The notes: generated from the letters alone by a model not told the origin. A DNA stretch of 51,914 bases from an uncultured Roseburia sp. (GCA_910577925.1 CAJTOI010000014.1:37174-89087), one strand, 5' to 3'; shown: positions 23,954 to 32,213, numbered from the stretch's first letter. Program-made: numbers and translations.

Positions 23954-24709
23954 ATGCGGGTTATTTTTATACATCACAGCTGTTTTCTGGTTGAAGTGGA
24001 CGAGAAAGTGCTGATTTTCGACTGGTTTGCGGGCGACAGGGTGCAGGGATATCATTTTGGCGGGGTGATTCCGGAGTATGCGCCGGACACCCCGGTCTAT
24101 GTCTTTGCGAGCCATAAGCATCGGGATCATTTTGACATGGATGTGCTCCGGTGGGGCAGCCGGTACCCGAGGATTCGCTATATTTTTTCAAAGGATTGTA
24201 AGATGACGCCGCGCTTTCTTGCGCGGCACGGCATTGACCCTGCGGCGCGCGGGCGTATCACCTACGTCGCCGCGGGGGAAACATATAAAGTGGACGATCT
24301 TGCAATCGAGACGCTGCGGTCTACGGACGCGGGGGTGGCTTTTTATGTGGAGACGCGGGGAGCCGCGTTTTTCCATGCCGGGGATTTAAACGACTGGCGG
24401 TGGGAAGGAGTCGGAGAGCTGATTCATATGGAGATGGGGGCGACCTACAAAGCCCAGATCCGTAAGCTTTCCGGAAAAAAGATTCATCTGGCGTTTGTGC
24501 CCTTAGATCCAAGGCTGAAAGAAAATCAGGGACTCGGGCTTTCGTATTTCCTTGCGCACACGGATGCGGACTACGTATTTCCGATGCATATGTGGCAGGA
24601 TTATACGGGGATCGCGGAATTTAAAAAGCAGATTTCAAATGCGGCGATGGCGGAGCGGATTGTCGATATCAAATGCGAGAATCAGATTTTTGAAATACGG
24701 GAAGAGTAG
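23954..24709 (+). CDS. MBL-fold metallo-hydrolase
   Basis: A 251-residue metallo-beta-lactamase-fold protein. The metal motif reads SHKHRDHFD (the HxHxDH family motif with K between the first histidines), with a further metal-site histidine and aspartate in FHAGDLNDW and a histidine in FPMHMWQDY. It begins IFIHHSCFLVEVDEKVLIFDWF, as in the UlaG/L-ascorbate-6-phosphate lactonase-like and related hydrolase subgroup. Start ATG at 23954 follows TATGGGGGTAGT. It is 30 nt downstream of the deaminase and probably co-transcribed. Substrate is unknown; lactonase or phosphodiesterase activity is a possibility. Confidence 0.78.
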   Translation: MRVIFIHHSCFLVEVDEKVLIFDWFAGDRVQGYHFGGVIPEYAPDTPVYVFASHKHRDHFDMDVLRWGSRYPRIRYIFSKDCKMTPRFLARHGIDPAARGRITYVAAGETYKVDDLAIETLRSTDAGVAFYVETRGAAFFHAGDLNDWRWEGVGELIHMEMGATYKAQIRKLSGKKIHLAFVPLDPRLKENQGLGLSYFLAHTDADYVFPMHMWQDYTGIAEFKKQISNAAMAERIVDIKCENQIFEIREE

Positions 24710-24710
24710 C

Positions 24711-24740
24711 TTGACGGCGGGGAAACAGTTGCGATATACT
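24711..24740 (+). promoter_or_regulatory. Promoter of the alaS unit
   Basis: TTGACG (24711-24716) and TATACT (24735-24740) are 18 nt apart. They lie directly after the MBL gene and before the small membrane protein and alaS. No T-box is recognised between here and alaS, although alanyl-tRNA synthetase genes in Firmicutes often have one. Confidence 0.65.
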
Positions 24741-24773
24741 GAGTAGTCAGAAAAGAGAAAGGTGGATGTGACA

Positions 24774-24923
24774 ATGGCATTTTTAGGATGGTTAGGACAT
24801 TATGTACTTGTATTTGTCGTGCTGGCGGCAGTTGCAGGGCTCGGCATCTTCTGCGGCAAGAAGTGGAGCGACAGCAAGGACGCAAAGCAGGCGGCAGAGG
24901 CCGGCGACACGAAGGAAATATAA
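24774..24923 (+). CDS. Small single-span membrane protein
   Basis: A 49-residue protein. The N-terminal half is one hydrophobic segment (about residues 5-27, with Gly and Ala) and the C-terminal half is highly charged and lysine/alanine/glutamate-rich (WSDSKDAKQAAEAGDTKE). ATG at 24774 is preceded by GGTGGATG. It is 30 nt upstream of alaS and probably co-transcribed. The positive KK after the membrane segment predicts a cytoplasmic C-terminus. I recognise no characterised family; the gene is short enough to be missed by annotators. The coding signal (ribosome site, sensible composition, membrane helix) is good. Confidence 0.65.
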   Translation: MAFLGWLGHYVLVFVVLAAVAGLGIFCGKKWSDSKDAKQAAEAGDTKEI

Positions 24924-24953
24924 GCAGAAAGAGGAGTTTTGGAGGAACGAGTC

Positions 24954-27614
24954 GTGAAGAAGTTTTACGGAGAAAACGAACTGCGGAGAATGTATCTGGA
25001 GTTTTTTGAGAGCAAGGATCACCTTGTGATGAAGAGTTTTTCACTGGTGCCGCACAATGACAAGAGCCTGCTTTTGATCAATGCGGGTATGGCGCCGTTA
25101 AAGCCTTATTTTACAGGGCAGGAGATTCCGCCGAAAAAGAGAGTGGCGACCTGTCAGAAATGTATTCGCACCGGCGATATCGAGAATGTCGGAAAAACGG
25201 CCAGACATCTGACTTTTTTTGAGATGCTCGGAAATTTTTCGTTCGGGGATTATTTTAAGCATGAGGCGATCGCGTGGTCCTGGGAGTTTCTGACAGAGGT
25301 TCTGGGCCTTGAGGCGGACAGGCTTTATCCTTCGATCTACGGGGAGGATGACGAGGCGTTTGACATCTGGACGAAGGAGGTCGGCGTTGCGCCGGAGCGC
25401 ATCACGCGTTTTTACAGAGATCCCGAGAACGGAGAGTGCGACAATTTCTGGGAGCACGGCGCGGGACCCTGCGGACCCTGTTCCGAGATTTATTATGACA
25501 GGGGCGAAGCGTACGGCTGCGGGAAGCCCGACTGTAAGGTGGGCTGTGACTGCGACCGCTTTATGGAAGTGTGGAACAACGTATTTACCCAGTTTGACGG
25601 CGACGGCAAGGGCAATTACACGGAGCTTGAGAATAAAAACATCGACACCGGCATGGGCTTAGAGCGCCTTGCGGTCGTGATGCAGGATGTGGATTCCGTG
25701 TTTGACATCGACACGATGAAGGCGATCCGCGACAAGGTATGCGCGCTGTCCGGCAAGACGTATCAGACGGACGCGCTTGATGATGTGTCCATCCGCCTGA
25801 TCACCGACCATATCCGGTCCGCGACGTTTATGGTTTCCGACGGCGTTATGCCGTCCAACGAAGGGCGGGGCTACGTGTTGCGCCGGATTATCCGCCGCGC
25901 CGCAAGACACGGCAGGATGCTCGGCATTGACGGTACATTTATGGCGGAGCTTGCGGCGACTGTGATCGGTGAGAGTAAGGACGGCTATCCCGAGCTTGAC
26001 GAGAAGAAGGATTTTATCTTTAAGGTGCTGACGCAGGAAGAGGAGAAGTTTGGCAAGACCATTGACCAGGGACTTTCCATTTTGGGCGAGATGGAGGCCG
26101 AGATGGAGGGGAAGGGACAGAAGGTTCTGTCGGGTGACAATGCGTTTAAGCTTTACGATACCTACGGCTTCCCGATTGACCTGACCAGAGAGATTCTCGA
26201 GGAGAAAGGTTTTTCGATTGACGAGGACGGCTTTGCCGCGGCGATGGAGGTACAGAGGAAAACGGCCAGGGCCGCGCGCAAGACCACGAATTATATGGGG
26301 GCTGACGTGACGGTGTACGAGTCGATCGACCCGGCGATCACCTCCGAGTTTGTCGGATATGACCGGTTAGAGGAGGACGCGAAGGTGTTGGTGCTTGCGA
26401 CGGAGACGGAGCTTGCGGAGGCGCTCTCCGACGGGGAGATCGGAACCGTGATCGTGGACAGAACCCCGTTTTATGCGACGATGGGCGGACAGCAGGGCGA
26501 CAAAGGTGAGATACGCACCGCATCCGGCACGTTCCGGGTGGAGGACACCGTAAAGCTTTCGGGCGGTAAGGTCGGCCATATCGGGAAGATGACAAGCGGT
26601 ATGATAAAGACCGGCGATACGGCTGCAATGTGCGTGGACGCAGAGCTTCGCGCGAAGACCTGCAAGAACCATTCCGCGACGCATCTGATGCAGAAGGCGC
26701 TGCGGGAGGTGCTTGGAACGCATGTGGAGCAGGCGGGTTCCTATCAGGATTCCGAGCGCACGCGCTTTGATTTTTCGCATTTCCAGGCGATGACGGAGGA
26801 GGAGATCGCAAAGGTCGAGAATCTCGTCAATGAGAAAATCGCCGCGGCGCTTCCGGTCGTGACCGAGGAGATGAGCCTTGAGGACGCCAAGAAATCCGGT
26901 GCGATGGCTCTGTTCGGCGAGAAATACGGCGATTCCGTGCGCGTGGTGCGGATGGGGGATTTTTCGACCGAGCTGTGTGGCGGAACGCATGTGGAGAATA
27001 CGAGCGCGATCGCGGCGTTTAAGATTATCTCGGAGTCCGGCGTCGCGGCGGGAGTGCGGCGTATCGAGGCGCTGACTTCGGACGCGGTGTTTGCGTACTA
27101 TGACAAAATCGAGGAGCAGCTTGCGGCGGCGGCGAAAGCCGCAAAGACGACGCCGGCAGCGCTTGTCGAGAAGATCGAGCATATGATGGCGGAGATCAAA
27201 GCGCTGCAAAGCGAGAACGAGTCGTTAAAGAGCAAGGCCGCGAAGGATGCCCTGGGTGACGTGATGGACCAGGTTGTCGAGGTTTCCGGTGTGAAGCTTC
27301 TGGCGGCGAGCGTTCCGGGCGTGGATATGAACGCTCTGCGCGACCTCGGCGACCAGCTGCGCGGCAAGCTCGGCGAGGGTGTTGTCGTGCTCGCATCCGA
27401 GGCGGAAGGAAAAGTGAATCTGGTTGCGATGGCGACTGATGGCGCGATGAAGAAGGGAGCCCATGCGGGGAACCTGATTAAGAGCATTGCCGGAAAGGTC
27501 GGCGGAGGCGGCGGCGGACGTCCGAATATGGCGCAGGCCGGCGGCAAGAACCCGGCGGGAATCCCGGATGCCGTCGCGGAGGCAAAGACTGCGCTCGAAA
27601 GACAGATTCAATAG
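24954..27614 (+). CDS. alaS: Alanyl-tRNA synthetase
   Basis: An 886-residue class II synthetase that charges tRNA-Ala. The catalytic core begins with the family-typical FYGENELRRMYLEFF; motif 1-3 regions include VATCQKCIRTGD, GNFSFGDYFK and GRGYVLRRIIRRAARHG. The editing domain has the zinc motif HSATHLMQ with the paired CGGTHVENTS cysteine/histidine, and the C-terminal domain ends in a glycine-rich GKVGGGGGGRPNMAQAGG. GTG at 24954 is the best start because GGAGG precedes it by 8 nt; an upstream in-frame TTG at 24939 overlaps that site. Length is normal. It ends with a strong terminator at 27695-27741. Confidence 0.97.
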   Translation: MKKFYGENELRRMYLEFFESKDHLVMKSFSLVPHNDKSLLLINAGMAPLKPYFTGQEIPPKKRVATCQKCIRTGDIENVGKTARHLTFFEMLGNFSFGDYFKHEAIAWSWEFLTEVLGLEADRLYPSIYGEDDEAFDIWTKEVGVAPERITRFYRDPENGECDNFWEHGAGPCGPCSEIYYDRGEAYGCGKPDCKVGCDCDRFMEVWNNVFTQFDGDGKGNYTELENKNIDTGMGLERLAVVMQDVDSVFDIDTMKAIRDKVCALSGKTYQTDALDDVSIRLITDHIRSATFMVSDGVMPSNEGRGYVLRRIIRRAARHGRMLGIDGTFMAELAATVIGESKDGYPELDEKKDFIFKVLTQEEEKFGKTIDQGLSILGEMEAEMEGKGQKVLSGDNAFKLYDTYGFPIDLTREILEEKGFSIDEDGFAAAMEVQRKTARAARKTTNYMGADVTVYESIDPAITSEFVGYDRLEEDAKVLVLATETELAEALSDGEIGTVIVDRTPFYATMGGQQGDKGEIRTASGTFRVEDTVKLSGGKVGHIGKMTSGMIKTGDTAAMCVDAELRAKTCKNHSATHLMQKALREVLGTHVEQAGSYQDSERTRFDFSHFQAMTEEEIAKVENLVNEKIAAALPVVTEEMSLEDAKKSGAMALFGEKYGDSVRVVRMGDFSTELCGGTHVENTSAIAAFKIISESGVAAGVRRIEALTSDAVFAYYDKIEEQLAAAAKAAKTTPAALVEKIEHMMAEIKALQSENESLKSKAAKDALGDVMDQVVEVSGVKLLAASVPGVDMNALRDLGDQLRGKLGEGVVVLASEAEGKVNLVAMATDGAMKKGAHAGNLIKSIAGKVGGGGGGRPNMAQAGGKNPAGIPDAVAEAKTALERQIQ

Positions 27615-27642
27615 AGGGTAATAGAAAATATGAGAGTATGAT

Positions 27643-27693
27643 ATGAAAGGATTCGGATGTGAAAGACAGCTTTTCACATCCGAATCCTTTCAT
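27643..27693. repeat. Perfect 22-bp inverted repeat after alaS
   Basis: The arms 27643-27664 and 27672-27693 are exact reverse complements over 22 bp with a 7-nt loop (GACAGCT). The right side is followed by an A tract that belongs to the next terminator, so it is not itself a classic terminator. It could be an mRNA 3'-end stabiliser or a remnant of a small interspersed repeat. No second copy was seen in the window. Confidence 0.75.
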
Positions 27694-27694
27694 A

Positions 27695-27741
27695 AAAAAT
27701 ACGCATGAAAAATCGAACAGATCTCATTCATGCGTATTTTT
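27695..27741. terminator. Bidirectional terminator of alaS and the DUF2752 unit
   Basis: AAAAATACGCATGAA (27695-27709) and TTCATGCGTATTTTT (27727-27741) are perfect complements over 15 bp with a 17-nt loop. It serves alaS on the plus strand and overlaps the stop of the minus-strand DUF2752 gene. Confidence 0.85.
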
Positions 27742-28126
27742 ATAGGATATTTCTTGTAATACCGTATAAAACTAAAATCGTGATACAGCTCCACAGAACC
27801 GCATTCTGCCAGCGATGGGCCTGCCGGTGTCCGGTTCGTATGTATGTGACCGAGTAAGTGACAAAGATGACTGCAAGCACAGGGCTTAACAGCAATAGCA
27901 CCGGATTTGCCGCAAAGGCCGCAGGAAAATCCAGCCGCAGCAGCGCAAGACACATGCGCGTGACGCCGCATCCGGGACATTTCAACCCTGTCAGAAAATA
28001 GAGCGGGCAGACCAAACCGATGCCTGTACGGCGGACAAAACCTGCATATACAACGCCCAGAGCCAAAAGCAGGGCGGCGGAGCCCAGCACACAGAGCAGC
28101 CGTCTTTTTACCGTGTCGGCAGACAT
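27740..28126 (-). CDS. DUF2752 membrane protein
   Basis: A 128-residue membrane protein of the DUF2752 family. The signature is visible: GLVCPLYFLTGLKCPGCGVTRMCLALLRLDFPAAFAANP, with the CPGCGxTR motif and the NP turn, and about three transmembrane helices. Function is unknown for the family. ATG at 28126 overlaps the stop of the upstream gene (TAATG), so it is translated by coupling; the longer frame starting at 28177 lies within the neighbour and is rejected. The two genes form a small operon of membrane proteins. Confidence 0.82.
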   Translation of the reverse strand: MSADTVKRRLLCVLGSAALLLALGVVYAGFVRRTGIGLVCPLYFLTGLKCPGCGVTRMCLALLRLDFPAAFAANPVLLLLSPVLAVIFVTYSVTYIRTGHRQAHRWQNAVLWSCITILVLYGITRNIL

Positions 28127-28473
28127 TAGTTGTTTGTGGCTGCGAATGTGTTTAACTCGTTCTGCATCAATGCCCATGCAACAACGGGGATGAGCAGGCA
28201 GAGAATCAGGTAAAGCACGCCGCTGTTGCTGGACGGAATCCCGCGTTTCTGCTTTGCGATGTCAATCTTCTCGCCCTGCTTATAGGCCCAGTACAGACCG
28301 TAGATATTGCAGGTGATAATCGTGAGAAGTACGGTCATTCCGCCGGAGGTTCCCTCCGTGTCTGCCGCGGTATTGGTATCGTTTGTCAGGCATGCGAGCC
28401 AGTAGAGACCATAGATACCACAGGTAACGATGGATAAAATAATACATACCGCAATGTTTCTCTGTTGAATCAT
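28126..28473 (-). CDS. DUF4234-type membrane protein
   Basis: A 115-residue membrane protein with about three hydrophobic segments: IAVCIILSIVTCGIYGLYWLACLTND, a second ITCNIYGLYWAYKQGEKID repeat, and a C-terminal span. The duplicated CGIYGLYW / CNIYGLYW motif is the hallmark of the DUF4234 family. Start ATG at 28473 follows AAGGAGATTTT. A minus-strand promoter TTGACA-N17-TATCCT lies upstream (28518-28546). It is the first gene of a two-gene unit with the DUF2752 protein, whose start overlaps its stop. Function is unknown; both may be membrane components of an envelope process. Confidence 0.78.
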   Translation of the reverse strand: MIQQRNIAVCIILSIVTCGIYGLYWLACLTNDTNTAADTEGTSGGMTVLLTIITCNIYGLYWAYKQGEKIDIAKQKRGIPSSNSGVLYLILCLLIPVVAWALMQNELNTFAATNN

Positions 28474-28517
28474 AACAAAATCTCCTTTGTATTAAATTTT
28501 TATAAACTTTATGATAT

Positions 28518-28546
28518 AGGATATAGCGGATATGACGATATGTCAA
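28518..28546 (-). promoter_or_regulatory. Promoter of the DUF4234/DUF2752 unit
   Basis: On the minus strand, TTGACA (28541-28546) and TATCCT (28518-28523) are 17 nt apart, and the transcript would start near 28511. The region between this promoter and the divergent XRE gene also has the direct repeat GAGGGGTGTCA at 28602-28612 and 28655-28665, the second at the XRE start codon. Confidence 0.65.
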
Positions 28547-28664
28547 TATTTTATAAGAAATTTTTTTGAATTGCCTGCAAAATATCGTCAATTCTACCCG
28601 GGAGGGGTGTCACTTTCGGACAAATTGCGTTATGGTTATTCCGAAAAGAGGGAGGAGGGGTGTC

Positions 28665-29561
28665 ATGGATACCGTTAAGATCGGAAAATATATTGCGGCA
28701 AAAAGAAAAGCGCGCGGGATGACGCAGGTGCAGCTTGCCGGGAAACTCGGAATGAGTGATAAATCGGTGTCAAAGTGGGAGCGCGGCGTCTGTCTTCCGG
28801 ATGTATCGGTATATCTGGAGCTGTGTGAGATATTGGGGATTTCACTCAATGAATTTTTTGCCGGGGAGGATATTGAGGAGGGGAGAATCGTAAAACAATC
28901 GGAAGAAAACCTGCTTGGAGTTGCGGAGGACGGCAGACAGAGGAAACGGCGCTTAAAGGCGGTGATCGCGGCGCTGGCGGCGCTTTGTGTCGTTGTGACA
29001 GGGATTCTTGTGTACCGGAGTATTTTTGACGGAAAATCAGAAATAAATTATATAGAGCCGCTGGCAAAAGACAGCGCCGAGATGGCGATCGCGGAACTGC
29101 TGTCGGATGCGGACGGCGCCTTTTTATATGATTATGCAGTCGATAAAGGATTCGGCGAGATGAGGGTCAGTTTGTCCGTGTATCGAAAAGGAGAACTTGA
29201 AAGAAAAGAAATCATTGGAGCGGTTGGCCTGCCTGATTCCGAGGAGGCGAAAGAAGGAATGATCGCCGTTGTCCCCGAGTTCGACAACGGTAAGGTAAAA
29301 CTGATCGCAGCGGGCGGGGGAATGAAATATTCCTTAAAATTTGACATACTCGATGATGTATCAGACCGGGAATTGTTTGGCAGAGGGGCCTCACAGATAG
29401 ACGGGCGGACCGGCATTGTAAAAGAGGAAGAACAGGTAATACTGGCGCTTATATACGGGAAGAACGGGATCAGTGAGATTTCGGTATCGGAAATTGAGAA
29501 AGGCGCGGTGCAGGGCAGGAACGATTATGTGTACGCGCTGTCTGTCTGTTTCGGCGGATGA
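28665..29561 (+). CDS. Membrane-bound XRE-type regulator
   Basis: A 298-residue protein with an N-terminal XRE helix-turn-helix (KIGKYIAAKRKARGMTQVQLAGKLGMSDKSVSKWERG, residues 5-41), a cytoplasmic linker, one transmembrane segment at about residues 98-118 after the basic RQRKRRLK, and an extracytoplasmic C-terminal domain of about 180 residues. The plan is that of a one-component membrane transcriptional regulator. ATG at 28665 is preceded by GGGAGGAGGGG. The extracellular part has no recognised family. Target genes are not known; the divergent DUF4234/DUF2752 pair is a candidate by position. Confidence 0.82.
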   Translation: MDTVKIGKYIAAKRKARGMTQVQLAGKLGMSDKSVSKWERGVCLPDVSVYLELCEILGISLNEFFAGEDIEEGRIVKQSEENLLGVAEDGRQRKRRLKAVIAALAALCVVVTGILVYRSIFDGKSEINYIEPLAKDSAEMAIAELLSDADGAFLYDYAVDKGFGEMRVSLSVYRKGELERKEIIGAVGLPDSEEAKEGMIAVVPEFDNGKVKLIAAGGGMKYSLKFDILDDVSDRELFGRGASQIDGRTGIVKEEEQVILALIYGKNGISEISVSEIEKGAVQGRNDYVYALSVCFGG

Positions 29562-29595
29562 ATTGTCTGAATATTTTTAAATAGCAGAAAAACGG

Positions 29596-29624
29596 TTGAC
29601 GAATTGCCAATAAATGTTTATAAT
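29596..29624 (+). promoter_or_regulatory. rpsU promoter (TTGACG-N17-TATAAT)
   Basis: TTGACG (29596-29601) and TATAAT (29619-29624) are 17 nt apart and lie 78 nt before the rpsU start codon. This is the strongest-looking sigma-A promoter in this part of the window, as expected for a ribosomal protein gene. Confidence 0.8.
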
Positions 29625-29701
29625 CTTCTATAGTGCAATGATTATGACCCAAACAGTTGATATGCACAATAAGCAACTGGAGGGAGGTTAGGTGTGAGAT
29701 A

Positions 29702-29878
29702 ATGTCAAGTGTAATTGTAAAAGAGAACGAGACTTTAGACAGCGCTTTACGTCGTTTCAAGAGAAACTGCGCAAAGGCAGGCATTCAGCAGGAGATTCGC
29801 AAGAGAGAACACTACGAGAAGCCGAGCGTAAAACGCAAGAAAAAATCTGAAGCAGCAAGAAAAAGAAAATACAACTAA
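29702..29878 (+). CDS. rpsU: 30S ribosomal protein S21
   Basis: A 58-residue S21 protein of the small ribosomal subunit, which helps mRNA recognition by the 3' end of 16S rRNA. The sequence MSSVIVKENETLDSALRRFKR and the basic tail EKPSVKRKKKSEAARKRKYN are standard. ATG at 29702 is used; the longer frame from 29657 adds a non-conserved leader. A GGAGGGAGG ribosome site lies upstream. A strong promoter precedes the gene and a G/C-rich terminator follows. Nothing unusual in the coding region. Confidence 0.98.
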   Translation: MSSVIVKENETLDSALRRFKRNCAKAGIQQEIRKREHYEKPSVKRKKKSEAARKRKYN

Positions 29879-29892
29879 TGTATGAAGAAAAG

Positions 29893-29922
29893 GGCTGTCG
29901 GGGAACCGGCAGCCTTTTTTTT
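29893..29922 (+). terminator. rpsU terminator
   Basis: GGCTGTCGG (29893-29901) and CCGGCAGCC (29906-29914) form a 9-bp stem with one G-U pair and a GGAA loop, followed by eight T residues. It ends the rpsU transcript just upstream of the PfkB relic. Confidence 0.92.
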
Positions 29923-29942
29923 GTGCGGAGTGTGAGCCGAGC

Positions 29943-30110
29943 GTGAATACGACCTTGGCGCTGGTTCATACACTGGCAGACGGCGACAGAGATTTTTCGT
30001 TTTACAGAAAACCGGGAGCGGATCTTATGCTGACAGAGAATGAAATTGACAAAAGGATGATTGAGAAATGCAGAGTCTTCCACTTTGGCTCTCTTTCGCT
30101 TACGGAGTGA
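29943..30110 (+). pseudogene. Relic of a PfkB-family sugar kinase (fructokinase-like)
   Basis: The frame from 29943 to the stop at 30108 encodes NTTLALVHTLADGDRDFSF followed by YRKPGADLMLTENEIDKRMI and FHFGSLSLTE. That is the central segment of PfkB fructokinases (NTTLAFVHTDADGDRDFSFYR..GAD..L...FHFG.LS). About 55 codons survive without frame disruption. The N-terminal substrate part and the C-terminal ATP-binding part (GAGD motif) are gone and no ribosome site or start context is present. It sits just after the rpsU terminator. This is an internal fragment left after deletion on both sides. Confidence 0.82.
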
Positions 30111-30172
30111 TTTCAGAGGGGCTGCCATAACGACAGTCCCTTTAAAATGATATAAGAAAAGCAGCCGTGGAA

Positions 30173-31483
30173 TCATGAAAACTTGCAGGGAAGCATGACC
30201 GTGGCGGAGAAATAACCGCCTTCGGAATCGAAATTTAAAATACCGTTTTGTTCGCGTACGGTGTTCTGGATAATTTTAATGCCGAAACCGTGCTGTGATT
30301 TATTTTCTTTTGTCGAGGCAAGCGCCGGGTTTTCCGCAAGTACGTCAAAGCTGATTCTGTTTTTGACCCGGATGGTAAGGTAGCCCTGCGTGCAGCGGAT
30401 AAAAACCCGGATATCGGGATTATCTTCGCCGAGACTGGCCTCGATCGCGTTGTCCAGCAGATTCAGCAAAATCGTACAGAGGGAATCCTCGCTCAGTTTC
30501 AGATTTGCCGGAATCAGAATTTCCGTACAGAGTTTGAGTTTCTTTTTCCGTGCCTCACGGATTTTTTCGTTTAAAATATAATCCATCAGGGTATTTCCGG
30601 TCTGTACCTCACCGATAGAGGACAATTTGCTCCCGATTACGTCCTGCATATATGCGTCTAAGGCATCGTATTTTTTTTCTGCGAGTAATGTCTGGATATA
30701 GAAGTAGTTGTTGCGCAGCTCGTGGCGTTCTTTGCGGATTTCATCCTGCAATAAGATTGCGTACCGGTAATGGGACAGCTGTGCTTTTGTCTGCTGCAAA
30801 GCATTATTCAGGTCCCGCTGCTTTTCATAAGAATCGATAATCGTTGTGAAAAAGTAATAGATAATCGGCAGGTTCGTCATGATAATCGCGGCGAGGATCG
30901 GTGCAAATTTGAGCCAGAGGGAGGTATTGTTTGCGGTGAGTATCGTACAGAATAAAATGCTGAGCGGGAAATACAGCACCAACAGATATTTTTCCGGAAC
31001 AACGGACAGTTTTTTGTTCAGACGGACTTTCTGGAACAGCGCGCAGAGAAGAACCAAAAGCGCATAGAACAGAAGACCGGTAAAAAAATCAATCCGGGCA
31101 TAGGTGTGTGTATCCATGGAAAATTCCAGCTCGTAAAGCGGAGAACAGACGATTTTATAAAGCTGAATAAATGTCAGAGAAAACAGGATATAAGTTCCCC
31201 GGTATAAGAGGGAGGTCTGCAAAAACAAGTAGGAGCAGAGAAACAGGGAAAGTCCGAGGGAGAAAATGTATACCCAGTAAGGAGAACCGGAAAACAGTTT
31301 TTGAATCACGAAACCGAGACCGCAATTGATACAGAGAAAAACGGCGGTGCCGGCAAGGAGATATTGCCAAGTTTTGACGGCGGCATGCTTTGCATCGCAC
31401 AGTATATAGAGTGAATACGATATCAGAATATAGAGGATACAGCTGTCCGCAAGGCGGTACAGCCGATAAATAAAATCAAACAT
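30173..31483 (-). CDS. Sensor histidine kinase, GHKL type (AgrC-like)
   Basis: A 436-residue kinase with about seven hydrophobic segments in the first 200 residues, then a cytoplasmic coiled linker (LNNALQQTKAQLSHYRYAIL). The phospho-acceptor block is RKERHELRNNYFYIQTLL, histidine near residue 253, and the GHKL ATPase has NLLDNAIEAS and HGFGIKII motifs. No extracytoplasmic sensor domain is seen, as in peptide-sensing AgrC-type kinases. ATG at 31483 has AAGGAGTGTACC upstream. It is co-transcribed with the LytTR regulator that precedes it by 10 nt. No AgrB/AgrD peptide genes are present, so the signal is unknown. Confidence 0.88.
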   Translation of the reverse strand: MFDFIYRLYRLADSCILYILISYSLYILCDAKHAAVKTWQYLLAGTAVFLCINCGLGFVIQKLFSGSPYWVYIFSLGLSLFLCSYLFLQTSLLYRGTYILFSLTFIQLYKIVCSPLYELEFSMDTHTYARIDFFTGLLFYALLVLLCALFQKVRLNKKLSVVPEKYLLVLYFPLSILFCTILTANNTSLWLKFAPILAAIIMTNLPIIYYFFTTIIDSYEKQRDLNNALQQTKAQLSHYRYAILLQDEIRKERHELRNNYFYIQTLLAEKKYDALDAYMQDVIGSKLSSIGEVQTGNTLMDYILNEKIREARKKKLKLCTEILIPANLKLSEDSLCTILLNLLDNAIEASLGEDNPDIRVFIRCTQGYLTIRVKNRISFDVLAENPALASTKENKSQHGFGIKIIQNTVREQNGILNFDSEGGYFSATVMLPCKFS

Positions 31484-31493
31484 GGTACACTCC

Positions 31494-32213
31494 TTAAAAT
31501 CTGGTATGGTAACGCAGGTATGTTTGTTTAAGAGCTTCTGCCTTACCCCGGCTGACCGGCAACTCGACGCCGTTTGTAAGCGTGATATGGTCTTTTCCAA
31601 TCGTGAAAATATGCCGACAGTTTACGAGATAGCTGCGGTGTGTTTTTATAAAATAGTGCGCGGATAAGGTATCTTCGAGTTCCATTAATCGGCAGCGAAA
31701 GAGGTGTGAACCGTCTGCGGTGACAATCAGGCAGTCTTTTCGCTGGGCTTCAATATACAGAATCTGTGAAAGGGAAAAGGAATATAAATCCCCGGAACCC
31801 GCCTCCCGGAGGCACAGCGAGGAGCCTTTGTCCTGCGCCCATTTTTCGGTGATGGCAGCCGTCAGTGCCGGCAGGGATTCCTGAAAGGTCTCTTTTCTGA
31901 TAAAACGGTACGGCTGAACTTCAAATGTCTGAAAAACCAGCTCATCCCTGCTCGATATGAAAACGACCAGACAATCAGGGGAAATCCGGCGGATTCTGCG
32001 GCAGACTTCAATGCCGTCTATTTCCGGCATTTCAATATCCAAAAAGATGACGTCATAGTGATAATGCTCTTCAAACATCCGTAAGAATTTTGTTCCGGAA
32101 AGAAAGGTATCAAAGGCAACGGGTACCTGTCGTTTTGTAAAAGAGTCAATAAGAGATTCCTTTATGTGGTTCAGTATATTCGGTTCGTCTTCCACTATGG
32201 CGGCCTGATACAT
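31494..32213 (-). CDS. LytTR-family response regulator
   Basis: A 239-residue two-component regulator. The receiver domain has the acidic pair E8-D9 in IVEDEPN, the phospho-acceptor D59 in FLDIEMPEIDG and a conserved S/T and K region (FISSRDEL, FIRKETF). The C-terminal LytTR DNA-binding domain has ILYIEAQRKDCLIVT and RSYLVNCRHIFTI, the family signatures. ATG at 32213 follows AGAGGAGAGC; the extended frame upstream is not homologous. It shares an operon with the downstream histidine kinase. It probably binds the two 12-bp direct repeats at 32282-32313, between its own start and the divergent GH3 gene. Confidence 0.92.
   Translation of the reverse strand: MYQAAIVEDEPNILNHIKESLIDSFTKRQVPVAFDTFLSGTKFLRMFEEHYHYDVIFLDIEMPEIDGIEVCRRIRRISPDCLVVFISSRDELVFQTFEVQPYRFIRKETFQESLPALTAAITEKWAQDKGSSLCLREAGSGDLYSFSLSQILYIEAQRKDCLIVTADGSHLFRCRLMELEDTLSAHYFIKTHRSYLVNCRHIFTIGKDHITLTNGVELPVSRGKAEALKQTYLRYHTRF

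Noticed and set aside
26367..27209. Minus-strand open frame of 280 codons inside alaS
   Set aside because: Antisense of alaS with arginine/histidine-rich composition and no promoter or ribosome site.
28602..28665. Direct repeat GAGGGGTGTCA near the XRE start as an operator
   Set aside because: The second copy includes the ribosome site and start codon, so the similarity may reflect a duplicated Shine-Dalgarno region and not a binding site.
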